From positions 33,985,027-34,049,026 of the forward strand of contig OX326959.1 in NCBI GenBank assembly GCA_946800325.1: a DNA stretch of 64,000 nucleotides, written 5' to 3'. This document shows positions 25,686-39,160 of this stretch, one piece after another. Positions within the stretch are counted from its first letter, which is position 1, and the number at the start of each line of letters is the position of its first letter. This DNA is from Luzula sylvatica (Eukaryota; Streptophyta; Magnoliopsida; Poales; Juncaceae). The notes beneath the pieces were generated by a model. The model saw only the letters and a program-made list of their open reading frames with translations, searched no databases and had not been told where the DNA came from. The translations under genes were made by a program, and so were the position numbers.

Positions 25686-28665
25686 AAAAGTTATGTACTA
25701 AAAGATACGATACAAATGATCTAAAAACACGTTATTTGAACTCCTCAAAGCGTTAAAATCTGGTTTTGAAATAGAAACACAAACTTTCTTAGTGTTTGTG
25801 AAATTTGGTGAAAAGTTATGTAGTAAAAGATACGATACAAATGATCTAAAAACACGTTATTTGAACTCCTCAAAGCGTTAATATCTTGTTTTGAATCGAA
25901 AAACAATCTTTCTTAGTGTTTGTGAAATTCGGTGAAAATTTATTTAGTAAAAGATATGATACAAGTGATCTAAAAACACGTTATTTGAACTCCTCAAAGC
26001 GTTGAAAGTTTGTTTTGAATCGAAAAATAAACTTTCTTTGTGTTTGTGAGATTTGGTGAAAAGTTATGCAGTAAAAGATACGATACAAATGATCTAGAAA
26101 CACGTTATTTGAACTCCTCAAAGCGTTAAAATCTTGTTTTGAATCGAAAAACAAACTTTCTTAGTGTTTTTGAAATTTGGTGAAAAGCCATGTACTAAAA
26201 GATACGATACAAATGATCTAAACACATATTATTTGAACTCCTCAAAGTGTTAAAATCTTGTTTTGAATCGAAAAACAAACTTTCTTAGTGTTTGCGAAAT
26301 TTGGTGAAGAGTTATGTACTAAAAGATACGATACAAATGATCTAAAAACATGTTATTTGAACTCCTCAAAGTGTTAAAATCTTGTTTTGAATCGAAAAAC
26401 AAAATTTCTTAGTGTTTCCGAAATTTGGTGAAAAGTAATTGACTAAAAGATACGATACAAATGTTCTAAAACCACGTTATTTGAACTCCTCAAAAAGTTA
26501 AAATCTGGTCTTGAAATAGAGACACAAACTTTCTTAGTGTTTGTGAAATTTGGTGAAAAGTTATGAACTAAAAGATACGATACAAATGATCTAAAAACAT
26601 GTTATTTGAACTCCTCAAAGCGTTAAAATCTTGTTTTGATTCGAAAAACAAACTTTCTTAGTGTTTCTGAAATTTGGTGAAAAGTTGTGTACTAAAAGAT
26701 ACGATACAAATGATCTAAAAACATGTTATTTGAACTCCTCAAAGTCTTAAAATCTTGTTTTGAATCGAAAAACAAACTTTCTTAGTGTTTGCAAAATTTG
26801 GTGAAAAGTTATGTACTAAAAGATACGATACAAATGTTCTAAAACCACGTTATTTGAACTCCTCAAAGCGTTAAAATCTGGTTTTGAAATAGAGACACAA
26901 ACTTTCTTAGTGTTTGTGAAATTTGGTGAAAAGTTATGTACTAAAAGATACGATACAAATGATCTAAAAACATGTTATTTGAACTCCTCAAAGCGTTAAA
27001 ATCTTGTTTTGATTCGAAAAACAAACTTTCTTAGTGTTTCTGAAATTTGGTGAAAAGTTATGTACTAAAAGATACGATACAAATGATCTAAAAACATGTT
27101 ATTTGAACTCCTCAAAGTGTTAAAATCTTGTTTTGAATCGAAAAACAAACTTTCTTAGTGTTTGTGAAATTTGGTGAAAAGTCATGTACTATAAGATACG
27201 ATACAAATGATCTAAAAACATGTTATTTGAACTCCTCAAAGCGTTGAAATCTTGTTTTGAATCGAAAAACAAACTTTCTTAGTGTTTCTGAAATTTGGTG
27301 AAAAGTTATGTACCAAAAGATACGATACAAATGATCTAAAAACATGTTATTTGAACTCCTCAAAGTCTTAAAATCTTGTTTTGAATCGAAAAACAAACTT
27401 TCTTAGTGTTTGCGAAATTTGGTGAAAAGTTATGTACTAAAAGATACGATACAAATGATCTGAAAACACGTTATTTGAACTCCTCAAAGCGTTAAAATCT
27501 TGTTTTGAATCGAAAAACAAACTTTCTTAGTGTTTCTGAAATTTGGTGAAAAGTTATGTACTAAAAGATACGATACAAATGATCTAAAAACATATTATTT
27601 GAACTCCTCAAAATGTTAAAATCTTGTTTTGAATCGAAAAACACACTTTCTTAGTGTTTGCGAAATTTGGTGAAAAGTTATGTACTAAAAGATACGATAC
27701 ACATGATCTAAAAACATGTTATTTGAACTCCTCAAAGTGTTAAAATCTTGTTTTGAATCGAAAAACAAAATTTCTTAGTGTTTGCGAAATTTGGTGAAAA
27801 GTTATGTACTAAAAGATACGATACAAATGTTCTAAAACCACGTTATTTGAACTCCTCAAAGCATTAAAATCTGGTTTTGAAATAGAGACACAAACTTTCT
27901 TAGTGTTTGTGAAATTTGGTGAAAAGTTATGTACTAAAAGATACGATACAAATGATCTAAAAACATGTTATTTGAACTCCCCAAAGCGTTAAAATCTTGT
28001 TTTGATTCGAAAAACAAACTTTCTTAGTGTTTCTGAAATTTGGTGAAAAGTTATGTACTAAAAGATACGATACAAATGATCTAAAAACATGTTATTTGAA
28101 CTCCTCAAAGTGTTAAAATCTTGTTTTGAATCGAAAAACAAACTTTCTTAGTGTTTGCGAAATTTGGTGAAAAGTTATGAACTAAAATATACGATACAAA
28201 TGATCTAAAACCATGTTATTTGAACTCCTCAAAGCGTTAAAATATTGTTTTGAATCGAAAAACAAACTTTCTTAATGTTTGTGAAATTTGGTGAAAAGTT
28301 ATGTACTATATGATACGATACAAATGATCTAGAAACACGTTATTTGAACTCCTCAAAGCGTTAAAATCTTGTTTTGAATCGAAAAACAAACTTTCTTAGT
28401 GTTTTTGAAGTTTGGTGAAAAGTTATGTACTAAAAGATACGATACAAATGATCTAAAACCATGTTATTTGAACTCCTCAAAGTGTTAAAATCTTGTTTTG
28501 TATCGAAAAACAAACTTTCTTAATGTTTGTGAAATTTGGTGAAAAGTTATGTACCAAAAGATACGATACAAATGATCTAGAAACACGTTATTTGAACTCC
28601 TCAAAGCGTTAAAATCTTGTTTTGAATCGAAAAACAAACTTTCTTAGTGTTTGTGAAATTTGGTG
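25686..28665. repeat. HOR-B copy 3 (24 monomers, 2,980 bp)
   Basis: Y module 25686-26928, two linkers, core 27177-28665. It lies exactly 5,586 bp (45 monomers plus 6) after copy 2 and 4,594 bp (37 monomers plus 6) before copy 4. The variant gtgaagagttatg (about 26306) is shared only with copy 4 (about 30898). A private change is tttatttagtaaaag at 25939. Confidence 0.89.
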
Positions 28666-30279
28666 AAAAGTTATGTACTAAAAGATACGATACAAATGAT
28701 CTGAAAACACGTCATTTGAACTCCTCAAAGCGTTAAAATCTGGTTTTGAAATAGAAACACAAACTTTCTTAGTGTTTGTGAAATTTGGTGAAAAGTTATG
28801 TAGTAAAAGATACGATACAAATGATCTAAAAACACGTTATTTGAACTCCTCAAAGCGTTAATATCTTGTTTTGAATCGAAAAACAATCTTTCTTAGTGTT
28901 TGTGAAATTCGGTGAAAATTTATGTAGTAAAAGATATGATACAAGTGATCTAAAAACACGTTATTTGAACTCCTCAAAGCGTTGAAAGTTTGTTTTGAAT
29001 CGAAAAATAAACTTTCTTTGTGTTTGTGAGATTTGGTGAAAAGTTATGTAGTAAAAGATACGATACAAATGATCTAGAAACACGTTATTTGAACTCCTCA
29101 AAGCGTTAAAATCTTGTTTTGAATCGAAAAACAAACTTTCTTAGTGTTTTTGAAATTTGGTGAAAAGTCATGTACTAAAAGATACGATACAAATGATCTA
29201 AACACATATTATTTGAACTCCTCAAAGTGTTAAAATCTTGTTTTGAATCGAAAAACAAACTTTCTTAGTGTTTGCGAAATTTGGTGAAAAGTTATGTACT
29301 AAAAGATACGATACAAATGATCTAAAAACATGTTATTTGAACTCCTCAAAGTGTTAAAATCTTGTTTTGAATCGAAAAACAAAATTTCTTAGTGTTTGCG
29401 AAATTTGGTGAAAAGTTATTCACTAAAAGATACGATACAAATGTTCTAAAACCACGTTATTTGAACTCCTCAAAACGTTAAAATCTGGTTTTGAAATAGA
29501 GACACAAACTTTCTTAGTGTTTGTGAAATTTGGTGAAAAGTTATGTACTAAAAGATACGATACAAATGATCTAAAAACATGTTATTTGAACTCCTCAAAG
29601 CGTTAAAATCTTGTTTTGATTCGAAAAACAAACTTTCTTAGTGTTTCTGAAATTTGGTGAAAAGTTATGTACTAAAAGATACGATACAAATGATCTAAAA
29701 ACATGTTATTTGAACTCGTCAAAGTGTTAAAATCTTGTTTTGAATCGAAAAACAAACTTTCTTAGTGTTTGCGAAATTTGGTGAAAAGTTATGAACTAAA
29801 ATATACGATACAAATGATCTAAAACCATGTTATTTGAACTCCTCAAAGCGTTAAAATATTGTTTTGAATCGAAAAACAAACTTTCTTAATGTTTGTGAAA
29901 TTTGGTGAAAAGTTATGTACTATAAGATACGATACAAATGATCTAGAAACACGTTATTTGAACTCCTCAAAGCGTTAAAATCTTGTTTTGAATCGAAAAA
30001 CAAACTTTCTTAGTGTTTTTGAAGTTTGGTGAAAAGTTATGTACTAAAAGATACGATACAAATGATCTAAAACCATGTTATTTGAACTCCTCAAAGTGTT
30101 AAAATCTTGTTTTGTATCGAAAAACAAACTTTCTTAATGTTTGTGAAATTTGGTGAAAAGTTATGTACTATAAGATACGATACAAATGATCTAGAAACAC
30201 GTTATTTGAACTCCTCAAAGCGTTAAAATCTTGTTTTGAATCGAAAAACAAACTTTCTTAGTGTTTTTGAAGTTTGGTG
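28666..30279. repeat. Spacer between HOR-B copies 3 and 4 (13 monomers)
   Basis: 1,614 bp. It starts with Y-type monomers, the first carrying cacgtcatttgaac (28710, shared with 33303), then gttattcactaaaag (29417, shared with 34381). It then jumps to the closing monomers of the core (gattcg, gaactaaaatatacg, ctataag, gtatcg, ctataag). Compared with the spacer at 23080 it lacks eight monomers (992 bp). Confidence 0.85.
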
Positions 30280-33259
30280 AAAAGTTATGTACTAAAAGAT
30301 ACGATACAAATGATCTAAAAACACGTTATTTGAACTCCTCAAAGCGTTAAAATCTGGTTTTGAAATAGAAACACAAACTTTCTTAGTGTTTGTGAAATTT
30401 GGTGAAAAGTTATGTAGTAAAAGATACGATACAAATGATCTAAAAACACGTTATTTGAACTCCTCAAAGCGTTAATATCTTGTTTTGAATCGAAAAACAA
30501 TCTTTCTTAGTGTTTGTGAAATTCGGTGAAAATTTATGTAGTAAAAGATATGATACAAGTGATCTAAAAACACGTTATTTGAACTCCTCAAAGCGTTGAA
30601 AGTTTGTTTTGAATCGAAAAATAAACTTTCTTTGTGTTTGTGAGATTTGGTGAAAAGTTATGCAGTAAAAGATACGATACAAATGATCTAGAAACACGTT
30701 ATTTGAACTCCTCAAAGCGTTAAAATCTTGTTTTGAATCGAAAAACAAACTTTCTTAGTGTTTTTGAAATTTGGTGAAAAGCCATGTACTAAAAGATACG
30801 ATACAAATGATCTAAACACATATTATTTGAACTCCTCAAAGTGTTAAAATCTTGTTTTGAATCGAAAAACAAACTTTCTTAGTGTTTGCGAAATTTGGTG
30901 AAGAGTTATGTACTAAAAGATACGATACAAATGATCTAAAAACATGTTATTTGAACTCCTCAAAGTGTTAAAATCTTGTTTTGAATCGAAAAACAAAATT
31001 TCTTAGTGTTTCCGAAATTTGGTGAAAAGTAATTGACTAAAAGATACGATACAAATGTTCTAAAACCACGTTATTTGAACTCCTCAAAAAGTTAAAATCT
31101 GGTCTTGAAATAGAGACACAAACTTTCTTAGTGTTTGTGAAATTTGGTGAAAAGTTATGAACTAAAAGATACGATACAAATGATCTAAAAACATGTTATT
31201 TGAACTCCTCAAAGCGTTAAAATCTTGTTTTGATTCGAAAAACAAACTTTCTTAGTGTTTCTGAAATTTGGTGAAAAGTTGTGTACTAAAAGATACGATA
31301 CAAATGATCTAAAAACATGTTATTTGAACTCCTCAAAGTCTTAAAATCTTGTTTTGAATCGAAAAACAAACTTTCTTAGTGTTTGCAAAATTTGGTGAAA
31401 AGTTATGTACTAAAAGATACGATACAAATGTTCTAAAACCACGTTATTTGAACTCCTCAAAGCGTTAAAATCTGGTTTTGAAATAGAGACACAAACTTTC
31501 TTAGTGTTTGTGAAATTTGGTGAAAAGTTATGTACTAAAAGATACGATACAAATGATCTAAAAACATGTTATTTGAACTCCTCAAAGCGTTAAAATCTTG
31601 TTTTGATTCGAAAAACAAACTTTCTTAGTGTTTCTGAAATTTGGTGAAAAGTTATGTACTAAAAGATACGATACAAATGATCTAAAAACATGTTATTTGA
31701 ACTCCTCAAAGTGTTAAAATCTTGTTTTGAATCGAAAAACAAACTTTCTTAGTGTTTGTGAAATTTGGTGAAAAGTCATGTACTATAAGATACGATACAA
31801 ATGATCTAAAAACATGTTATTTGAACTCCTCAAAGCGTTGAAATCTTGTTTTGAATCGAAAAACAAACTTTCTTAGTGTTTCTGAAATTTGGTGAAAAGT
31901 TATGTACCAAAAGATACGATACAAATGATCTAAAAACATGTTATTTGAACTCCTCAAAGTCTTAAAATCTTGTTTTGAATCGAAAAACAAACTTTCTTAG
32001 TGTTTGCGAAATTTGGTGAAAAGTTATGTACTAAAAGATACGATACAAATGATCTGAAAACACGTTATTTGAACTCCTCAAAGCGTTAAAATCTTGTTTT
32101 GAATCGAAAAACAAACTTTCTTAGTGTTTCTGAAATTTGGTGAAAAGTTATGTACTAAAAGATACGATACAAATGATCTAAAAACATATTATTTGAACTC
32201 CTCAAAATGTTAAAATCTTGTTTTGAATCGAAAAACACACTTTCTTAGTGTTTGCGAAATTTGGTGAAAAGTTATGTACTAAAAGATACGATACACATGA
32301 TCTAAAAACATGTTATTTGAACTCCTCAAAGTGTTAAAATCTTGTTTTGAATCGAAAAACAAAATTTCTTAGTGTTTGCGAAATTTGGTGAAAAGTTATG
32401 TACTAAAAGATACGATACAAATGTTCTAAAACCACGTTATTTGAACTCCTCAAAGCATTAAAATCTGGTTTTGAAATAGAGACACAAACTTTATTAGTGT
32501 TTGTGAAATTTGGTGAAAAGTTATGTACTAAAAGATACGATACAAATGATCTAAAAACATGTTATTTGAACTCCCCAAAGCGTTAAAATCTTGTTTTGAT
32601 TCGAAAAACAAACTTTCTTAGTGTTTCTGAAATTTGGTGAAAAGTTATGTACTAAAAGATACGATACAAATGATCTAAAAACATGTTATTTGAACTCCTC
32701 AAAGTGTTAAAATCTTGTTTTGAATCGAAAAACAAACTTTCTTAGTGTTTGCGAAATTTGGTGAAAAGTTATGAACTAAAATATACGATACAAATGATCT
32801 AAAACCATGTTATTTGAACTCCTCAAAGCGTTAAAATATTGTTTTGAATCGAAAAACAAACTTTCTTAATGTTTGTGAAATTTGGTGAAAAGTTATGTAC
32901 TATATGATACGATACAAATGATCTAGAAACACGTTATTTGAACTCCTCAAAGCGTTAAAATCTTGTTTTGAATCGAAAAACAAACTTTCTTAGTGTTTTT
33001 GAAGTTTGGTGAAAAGTTATGTACTAAAAGATACGATACAAATGATCTAAAACCATGTTATTTGAACTCCTCAAAGTGTTAAAATCTTGTTTTGTATCGA
33101 AAAACAAACTTTCTTAATGTTTGTGAAATTTGGTGAAAAGTTATGTACCAAAAGATACGATACAAATGATCTAGAAACACGTTATTTGAACTCCTCAAAG
33201 CGTTAAAATCTTGTTTTGAATCGAAAAACAAACTTTCTTAGTGTTTGTGAAATTTGGTG
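30280..33259. repeat. HOR-B copy 4 (24 monomers, 2,980 bp)
   Basis: Y module 30280-31522, two linkers, core 31771-33259. It is nearly identical to copy 3 at offset 4,594, including gtgaagagttatg, gttgtgtact, cacactttc, ccccaaagcg and tatatgatacg. One private change seen is ctttattagtg at about 32491. Copies 3 and 4 with their spacers look like the youngest duplication in this half of the window. Confidence 0.9.
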
Positions 33260-36057
33260 AAAAGTTATGTACTAAAAGATACGATACAAATGATCTGAAA
33301 ACACGTCATTTGAACTCCTCAAAGCGTTAAAATCTGGTTTTGAAATAGAAACACAAACTTTCTTAGTGTTTGTGAAATTTGGTGAAAAGTTATGTAGTAA
33401 AAGATACGATACAAATGATCTAAAAACACGTTATTTGAACTCCTCAAAGCGTTAATATCTTGTTTTGAATCGAAAAACAATCTTTCTTAGTGTTTGTGAA
33501 ATTCGGTGAAAATTTATGTAGTAAAAGATATGATACAAGTGATCTAAAAACATGTTATTTGAACTCCTCAAAGTGTTAAAATCTTGTTTTGAATCGAAAA
33601 ACAAACTTTCTTAGTGTTTGCGAAATTTGGTGAAAAGTTATGAACTAAAATATACGATACAAATGATCTAAAACCATGTTATTTGAACTCCTCAAAGCGT
33701 TAAAATATTGTTTTGAATCGAAAAACAAACTTTCTTAATGTTTGTGAAATTTGGTGAAAAGTTATGTACTATATGATACGATACAAATGATCTAGAAACA
33801 CGTTATTTGAACTCCTCAAAGCGTTAAAATCTTGTTTTGAATCGAAAAACAAACTTTCTTAGTGTTTTTGAAGTTTGGTGAAAAGTTATGTACTAAAAGA
33901 TACGATACAAATGATCTAAAACCATGTTATTTGAACTCCTCAAAGCGTTAATATCTTGTTTTGAATCGAAAAATAAACTTTCTTTGTGTTTGTGAGATTT
34001 GGTGAAAAGTTATGTAGTAAAAGATACGATACAAATGATCTAGAAACACGTTATTTGAACTCCTCAAAGCGTTAAAATCTTGTTTTGAATCGAAAAACAA
34101 ACTTTCTTAGTGTTTTTGAAATTTGGTGAAAAGTCATGTACTAAAAGATACGATACAAATGATCTAAACACATATTATTTGAACTCCTCAAAGTGTTAAA
34201 ATCTTGTTTTGAATCGAAAAACAAACTTTCTTAGTGTTTGCGAAATTTGGTGAAAAGTTATGTACTAAAAGATACGATACAAATGATCTAAAAACAAGTT
34301 ATTTGAACTCCTCAAAGTGTTAAAATCTTGTTTTGAATCGAAAAACAAAATTTCTTAGTGTTTGCGAAATTTGGTGAAAAGTTATTCACTAAAAGATACG
34401 ATACAAATGTTCTAAAACCACGTTATTTGAACTCCTCAAAACGTTAAAATCTGGTTTTGAAATAGAGACACAAACTTTCTTAGTGTTTGTGAAATTTGGT
34501 GAAAAGTTATGAACTAAAAGATACGATACAAATGATCTAAAAACATGTTATTTGAACTCCTCAAAGCGTTAAAATCTTGTTTTGATTCGAAAAACAAACT
34601 TTCTTAGTGTTTCTGAAATTTGGTGAAAAGTTATGTACTAAAAGATACGATACAAATGATCTAAAAACATGTTATTTGAACTCCTCAAAGTGTTAAAATC
34701 TTGTTTTGAATCGAAAAACAAACTTTCTTAGTGTTTGCGAAATTTGGTGAAAAGTTATGAACTAAAATATACGATACATATGATCTAAAACCATGTTATT
34801 TGAACTCCTCAAAGCGTTAAAATCTTGTTTTGAATCGAAAAACAAACTTTCTTAATGTTTGTGAAATTTGGTGAAAAGTTTGTACTATAAGATACGATAC
34901 AAATGATCTAAAAACATGTTATTTGAACTCCTCAAAGCGTTAAAATCTTGTTTTGAATCGAAAAACAAACTTTGTTAGTGTTTGTGAAATTTGGTGAAAA
35001 ATTATGTACTAAAAGATACGATACAAATGATCTAAAAACATGTTATTTGAACTCCTCGAAGTGTTAAAATCTTGTTTTGATTCGAAAAACAAACTTTCTT
35101 AATGTTTGTGAAATTTGGTGAAAAGTTATGTACTATAAGATACGATACAAATGATCTAAAAACATGTTATTTGAACTCCTCAAAGCGTTAAAATCTTGTT
35201 TTGAATCGAAAAACAAATTTTCTTAGTGTTTGCGAAATTTGGTGAAAAGTTATGTACTAAAAGATACGATACAAATGATCTAAAAACACGTTATTTGAAC
35301 TCCTCAAAGCGTTAAAATCTGGTTTTGAAATAGAAACACAAACTTTCTTAGTGTTTGTGAAATTTGGTGAAAAGTTATGTAGTAAAAGATACGATACAAA
35401 TGATCTAAAAACACGTTATTTGAACTCCTCAAAGCGTTAATATCTTGTTTTGAATCGAAAAACAATCTTTCTTAGTGTTTGTGAAATTCGGTGAAAAGTT
35501 ATGTAGTAAAAGATATGATACAAGTGATCTAAAAACACGTTATTTGAACTCCTCAAAGCGTTGAAAGTTTGTTTTGAATCGAAAAATAAACTTTCTTTGT
35601 GTTTGTGAAATTTGGTGAAAAGTCATGTAGTAAAAGATACGATAGAAATGATCTAAAAACACGTTATTTGAACTCCTGAAAGCTTTAATATCTTGTTTTG
35701 AATCGAAAAACAATCTTTCTTAGTGTTTGTGAAATTCGGTGAAAAGTTATGTAGTAAAAGATACGATACAAGTTATCTAAAAACACGTTATTTGAATTAC
35801 TCAAAGCGTTACAAGATTGCTATGAGATCGAAAAGAATTTTTTTTTAGTGTTTGTACAATTTCGTGAAAAGATACGTAGTAAAAGATTCGTTCCAATCCA
35901 TCTCAAAAAGACGTTATTTGGACTCCTCAGAGCGTTAAAAGATTGTTATGAATCGAAAATCAATCTTTCTTAGTGTTTGTAAAATTTTGTGAAAAATTAT
36001 GTTGTAAAAGATACGATGCAAATGATCTAAAAACACGTTATTTGAACTCCTCAAAGC
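33260..36057. repeat. Mixed satellite segment with local rearrangement, left of HOR-C
   Basis: It begins as the spacer after HOR-B copy 4, then at about 33545 jumps from the gatatgatacaagtg monomer into a repeat of 32.7-33.0 kb (gaactaaaatatacg at 33640 repeats 32771). It rejoins at about 33960 inside an aaataaactttctttgtg monomer, a net gain of three monomers. It follows the earlier spacer to about 34880, where similarity stops. The rest, 34.9-36.06 kb, is a mixed run with a 1-base deletion (aaaagtttgtac, about 34877) and ends in the fourth diverged cassette. Confidence 0.83.
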
Positions 36058-36170
36058 GTAAAAAGATTGCTATTAATTGAAAAGAAAACTTTCTTAGTGT
36101 TTGTACAATTTGGTGAAAAGTTATGTAGTAAAAGATACCATACAAATGATCTAAAAACACGTTATTTGAA
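35793..36170. repeat. Diverged monomer cassette, copy 4 (probable donor of the HOR-C seam)
   Basis: Same diverged monomers as the three copies to the left, with private changes gatacgtagtaaaag, ccaatccatctc and gttgtaaaag. Its last monomer has attaattgaaaagaaaac, whereas the copies at 2038, 10101 and 17171 have a pure A run there. Every HOR-C unit seam to the right has the same aagaaaac form, so this copy, or its direct ancestor, supplied it. It overlaps the start of HOR-C copy 1. Confidence 0.88.
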
Positions 36171-39160
36171 CTCCTAAAAGCGTTGAAAGTTTGTTTTGAA
36201 TCGAAAAACAAACTTTCTTAGTGTTTGTGAAATTTGGTGAAAAGTTATGTAGTAAAAGATACGATACAAATCATCTAGAAACACGTTATTTGAACTCTTC
36301 AAAGCGTTAAAATCTTGTTTTGAATCGAAAAACAAACTTTCTTAGTGTTTTTGAAATTTGGTGAAAAGTTATGTACTAAAAGATACGATACAAATGATCT
36401 AAAACCATGTTATTTGAACTCCTCAAAGCGTTAAAATCTTGTTTTGAATCGAAAAACAAACTTTCTTAGTGTTTGTGAAATTTGGTGAAAAGTAATGTAC
36501 TATAAGATACGATACAAATGATCTAAAAACACGTTATTTGAACTCCTCAAAGCGTTAAAATCTGGTTTTGAAATAGAAACACAAACTTTCTTAGTGTTTG
36601 TGAAATTTGGTGAAAAGTTATGTAGTAAAAGATACGATACAAATGATCTAAAAACATGTTATTTGAACTCCTCAAAGCGTTAAAATCTGGTTTTGAAATA
36701 GAAACACAAACTTTCTTAGTGTTTGCGAAATTTGGTGAAAAGTTATGTACTAAAATATACGATACAAATGATCTAAAAACATGTTATTTGAACTCCTCAA
36801 AGTGTTAAAATCTTGTTTTGAATCGAAAAACAAACTTTCTTAGTGTTTGCGAAATTTGGTGAAAAGTTGTGTACTAAAAGATACGATACAAATGATATAA
36901 AAACACGTTATTTGAACTCCTCAAAGCGTTAAAATCTGGTTTTGAAATAGAAACACAAACTTTCTTAGTGTTTGTGAAATTTGGTGAAAAGTTATGTAGT
37001 AAAAGATACGATACAAATGATCTAAAAACACGTTATTTAAACTCCTCAAAGCGTTAAAATCTTGTTTTGATTCGAAAAACAAACTTTCTTAGTGTTTCTG
37101 AAATTTGGTGAAAAGTTATGTACTAAAAGATACGATACAAATGATCTAAAACCATGTTATTTGAACTCCTCAAAGTGTTAAAATCTTGTTTTGAATCGAA
37201 AAACAAACTTTCTTAGTGTTTGCGAAATTTGGTGAAAAGTTATGTAATAAAAGATACGATACAAATGATCTAAAAACACGTTATTTGAACTCCTCAAAGC
37301 GTTAATATCTTGTTTTGAATCGAAAAACAAACTTTCTTAGTGTTTGTGAAATTCGGTGAAAAGTTATGTAGTAAAAGATACGATACAAATGATCTAAAAA
37401 CATGTTATTTGAACTCCTCAAAGCGTTAATATCTTGTTTTGAATCGAAAAACAATCTTTCTTAGTGTTTGTGAAATTCGGTGAAAAGTTATGTAGTAAAA
37501 GATATGATACAAGTGATCTAAAAACACGTTATTTGAACTCCTCAAAGCGTTGAAAGTTTGTTTTGAATCGAAAAATAAACTTTCTTAGTGTTTGTGAAAT
37601 TTGGTGAAAAGTTATGTAGTAAAAGATACGATACAAATGATCTAGAAACACGTTATTTGAACTCCTCAAAGCGTTAAAATCTTGTTTTGAATCGAAAAAC
37701 AAACTTTCTTAGTGTTTGTGAAATTTGGTGTAAAGTCATGTACTATATGATACGATACAAATGATCTAAAAACATGTTATTTGAACTCCTCAAAGCGTTG
37801 AAATCTTGTTTTGAATCGAAAAACAAACTTTCTTAGTGTTTCTGAAATTTGGTGAAAAGTTATGTACCAAAATATACGATACAAATGATCTAAAAACATG
37901 TTATTTGAACTCCTCAAAGTCTTAAAATCTTGTTTTGAATCGAAAAACAAACTTTCTTAGTGTTTGCGAAATTTGGTGAAAAGTTATGTACTAAAAGATA
38001 CGATACAAATGATCTGAAAACACGTTATTTGAACTCCTCAAAGCGTTAAAATCTTGTTTTGAATCGAAAAACAAACTTTCTTAGTGTTTCTGAAATTTGG
38101 TGAAAAGTTATGTACTAAAAGATACGATACAAATGATCTAAAAACATATTATTTGAACTCCTCAAAGTGTTAAAATCTTGTTTTGAATCGAAAACAAAAT
38201 TTCTTAGTGTTTGCGAAATTTGGTGAAAAGTTATGTACTAAAAGATACGATACAAATGTTCTAAAACCACGTTATTTGAACTCCTCAAAGCATTAAAATC
38301 TGGTTTTGAAATAGAGACACAAACTTTCTTAGTGTTTGTGAAATTTGGTGAAAAGTTATGTACTAAAAGATACGATACAAATGATCTAAAAACATGTTAT
38401 TTGAACTCCTCAAAGCGTTAAAATCTTGTTTTGATTCGAAAAACAAACTTTCTTAGTGTTTCTGAAATTTGGTGAAAAGTTATGTACTAAAAGATACGAT
38501 ACAAATGATCTAAAAACATGTTATTTGAACTCCTCAAAGTGTTAAAATCTTGTTTTGAATCGAAAAACATACTTTCTTAGTGTTTGCGAAATTTGGTGAA
38601 AAGTTATGAACTAAAATATACGATACAAATGATCTAAAACCATGTTATTTGAACTCCTCAAAGCGTTAAAATATTGTTTTGAATCGAAAAACAAACTTTC
38701 TTAATGTTTGTGAAATTTGGTGAAAAGTTATGTACTATAAGATACGATACAAATGATCTAGAAACACGTTATTTGAACTCCTCAAAGCGTTAAAATCTTG
38801 TTTTGAATCGAAAAACAAACTTTCTTAGTGTTTTTGAAGTTTGGTGAAAAGTTATGTACTAAAAGATACGATACAAATGATCTAAAACCATGTTATTTGA
38901 ACTACTCAAAGTGTTAAAATCTTGTTTTGTATCGAAAAACAAACTTTCTTAATGTTTGTGAAATTTGGTGAAAAGTTATGTACTATAAGATACGATACAA
39001 ATGATCTAGAAACACGTTATTTGAACTCCTCAAAGCGTTAAAATCTTGTTTTGAATCGAAAAACAAACTTTCTTAGTGTTTTTGAAGTTTGGTGAAAAGT
39101 TATGTACTAAAAGATACGATACAAATGATCTAAAAACACGTTATTTGAACTCCTCAAAGC
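36058..39160. repeat. HOR-C copy 1 (25 monomers, ancestral-looking)
   Basis: Begins at the gcgtaaaaag seam and runs 3,103 bp to the next one. It has the HOR-C order but two monomers fewer in the m4-m7 part (gtaatgtactataag and a second tctgg monomer stand in their place). It also has an m19/m20 fusion near 38190 that lost one monomer plus one base. Its m12 equivalent reads gcgttaatatc rather than tctgg. Unlike all later copies, the sequence before its seam is the intact diverged cassette. It therefore looks like the left edge from which the regular 28-mer grew. Confidence 0.86.
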
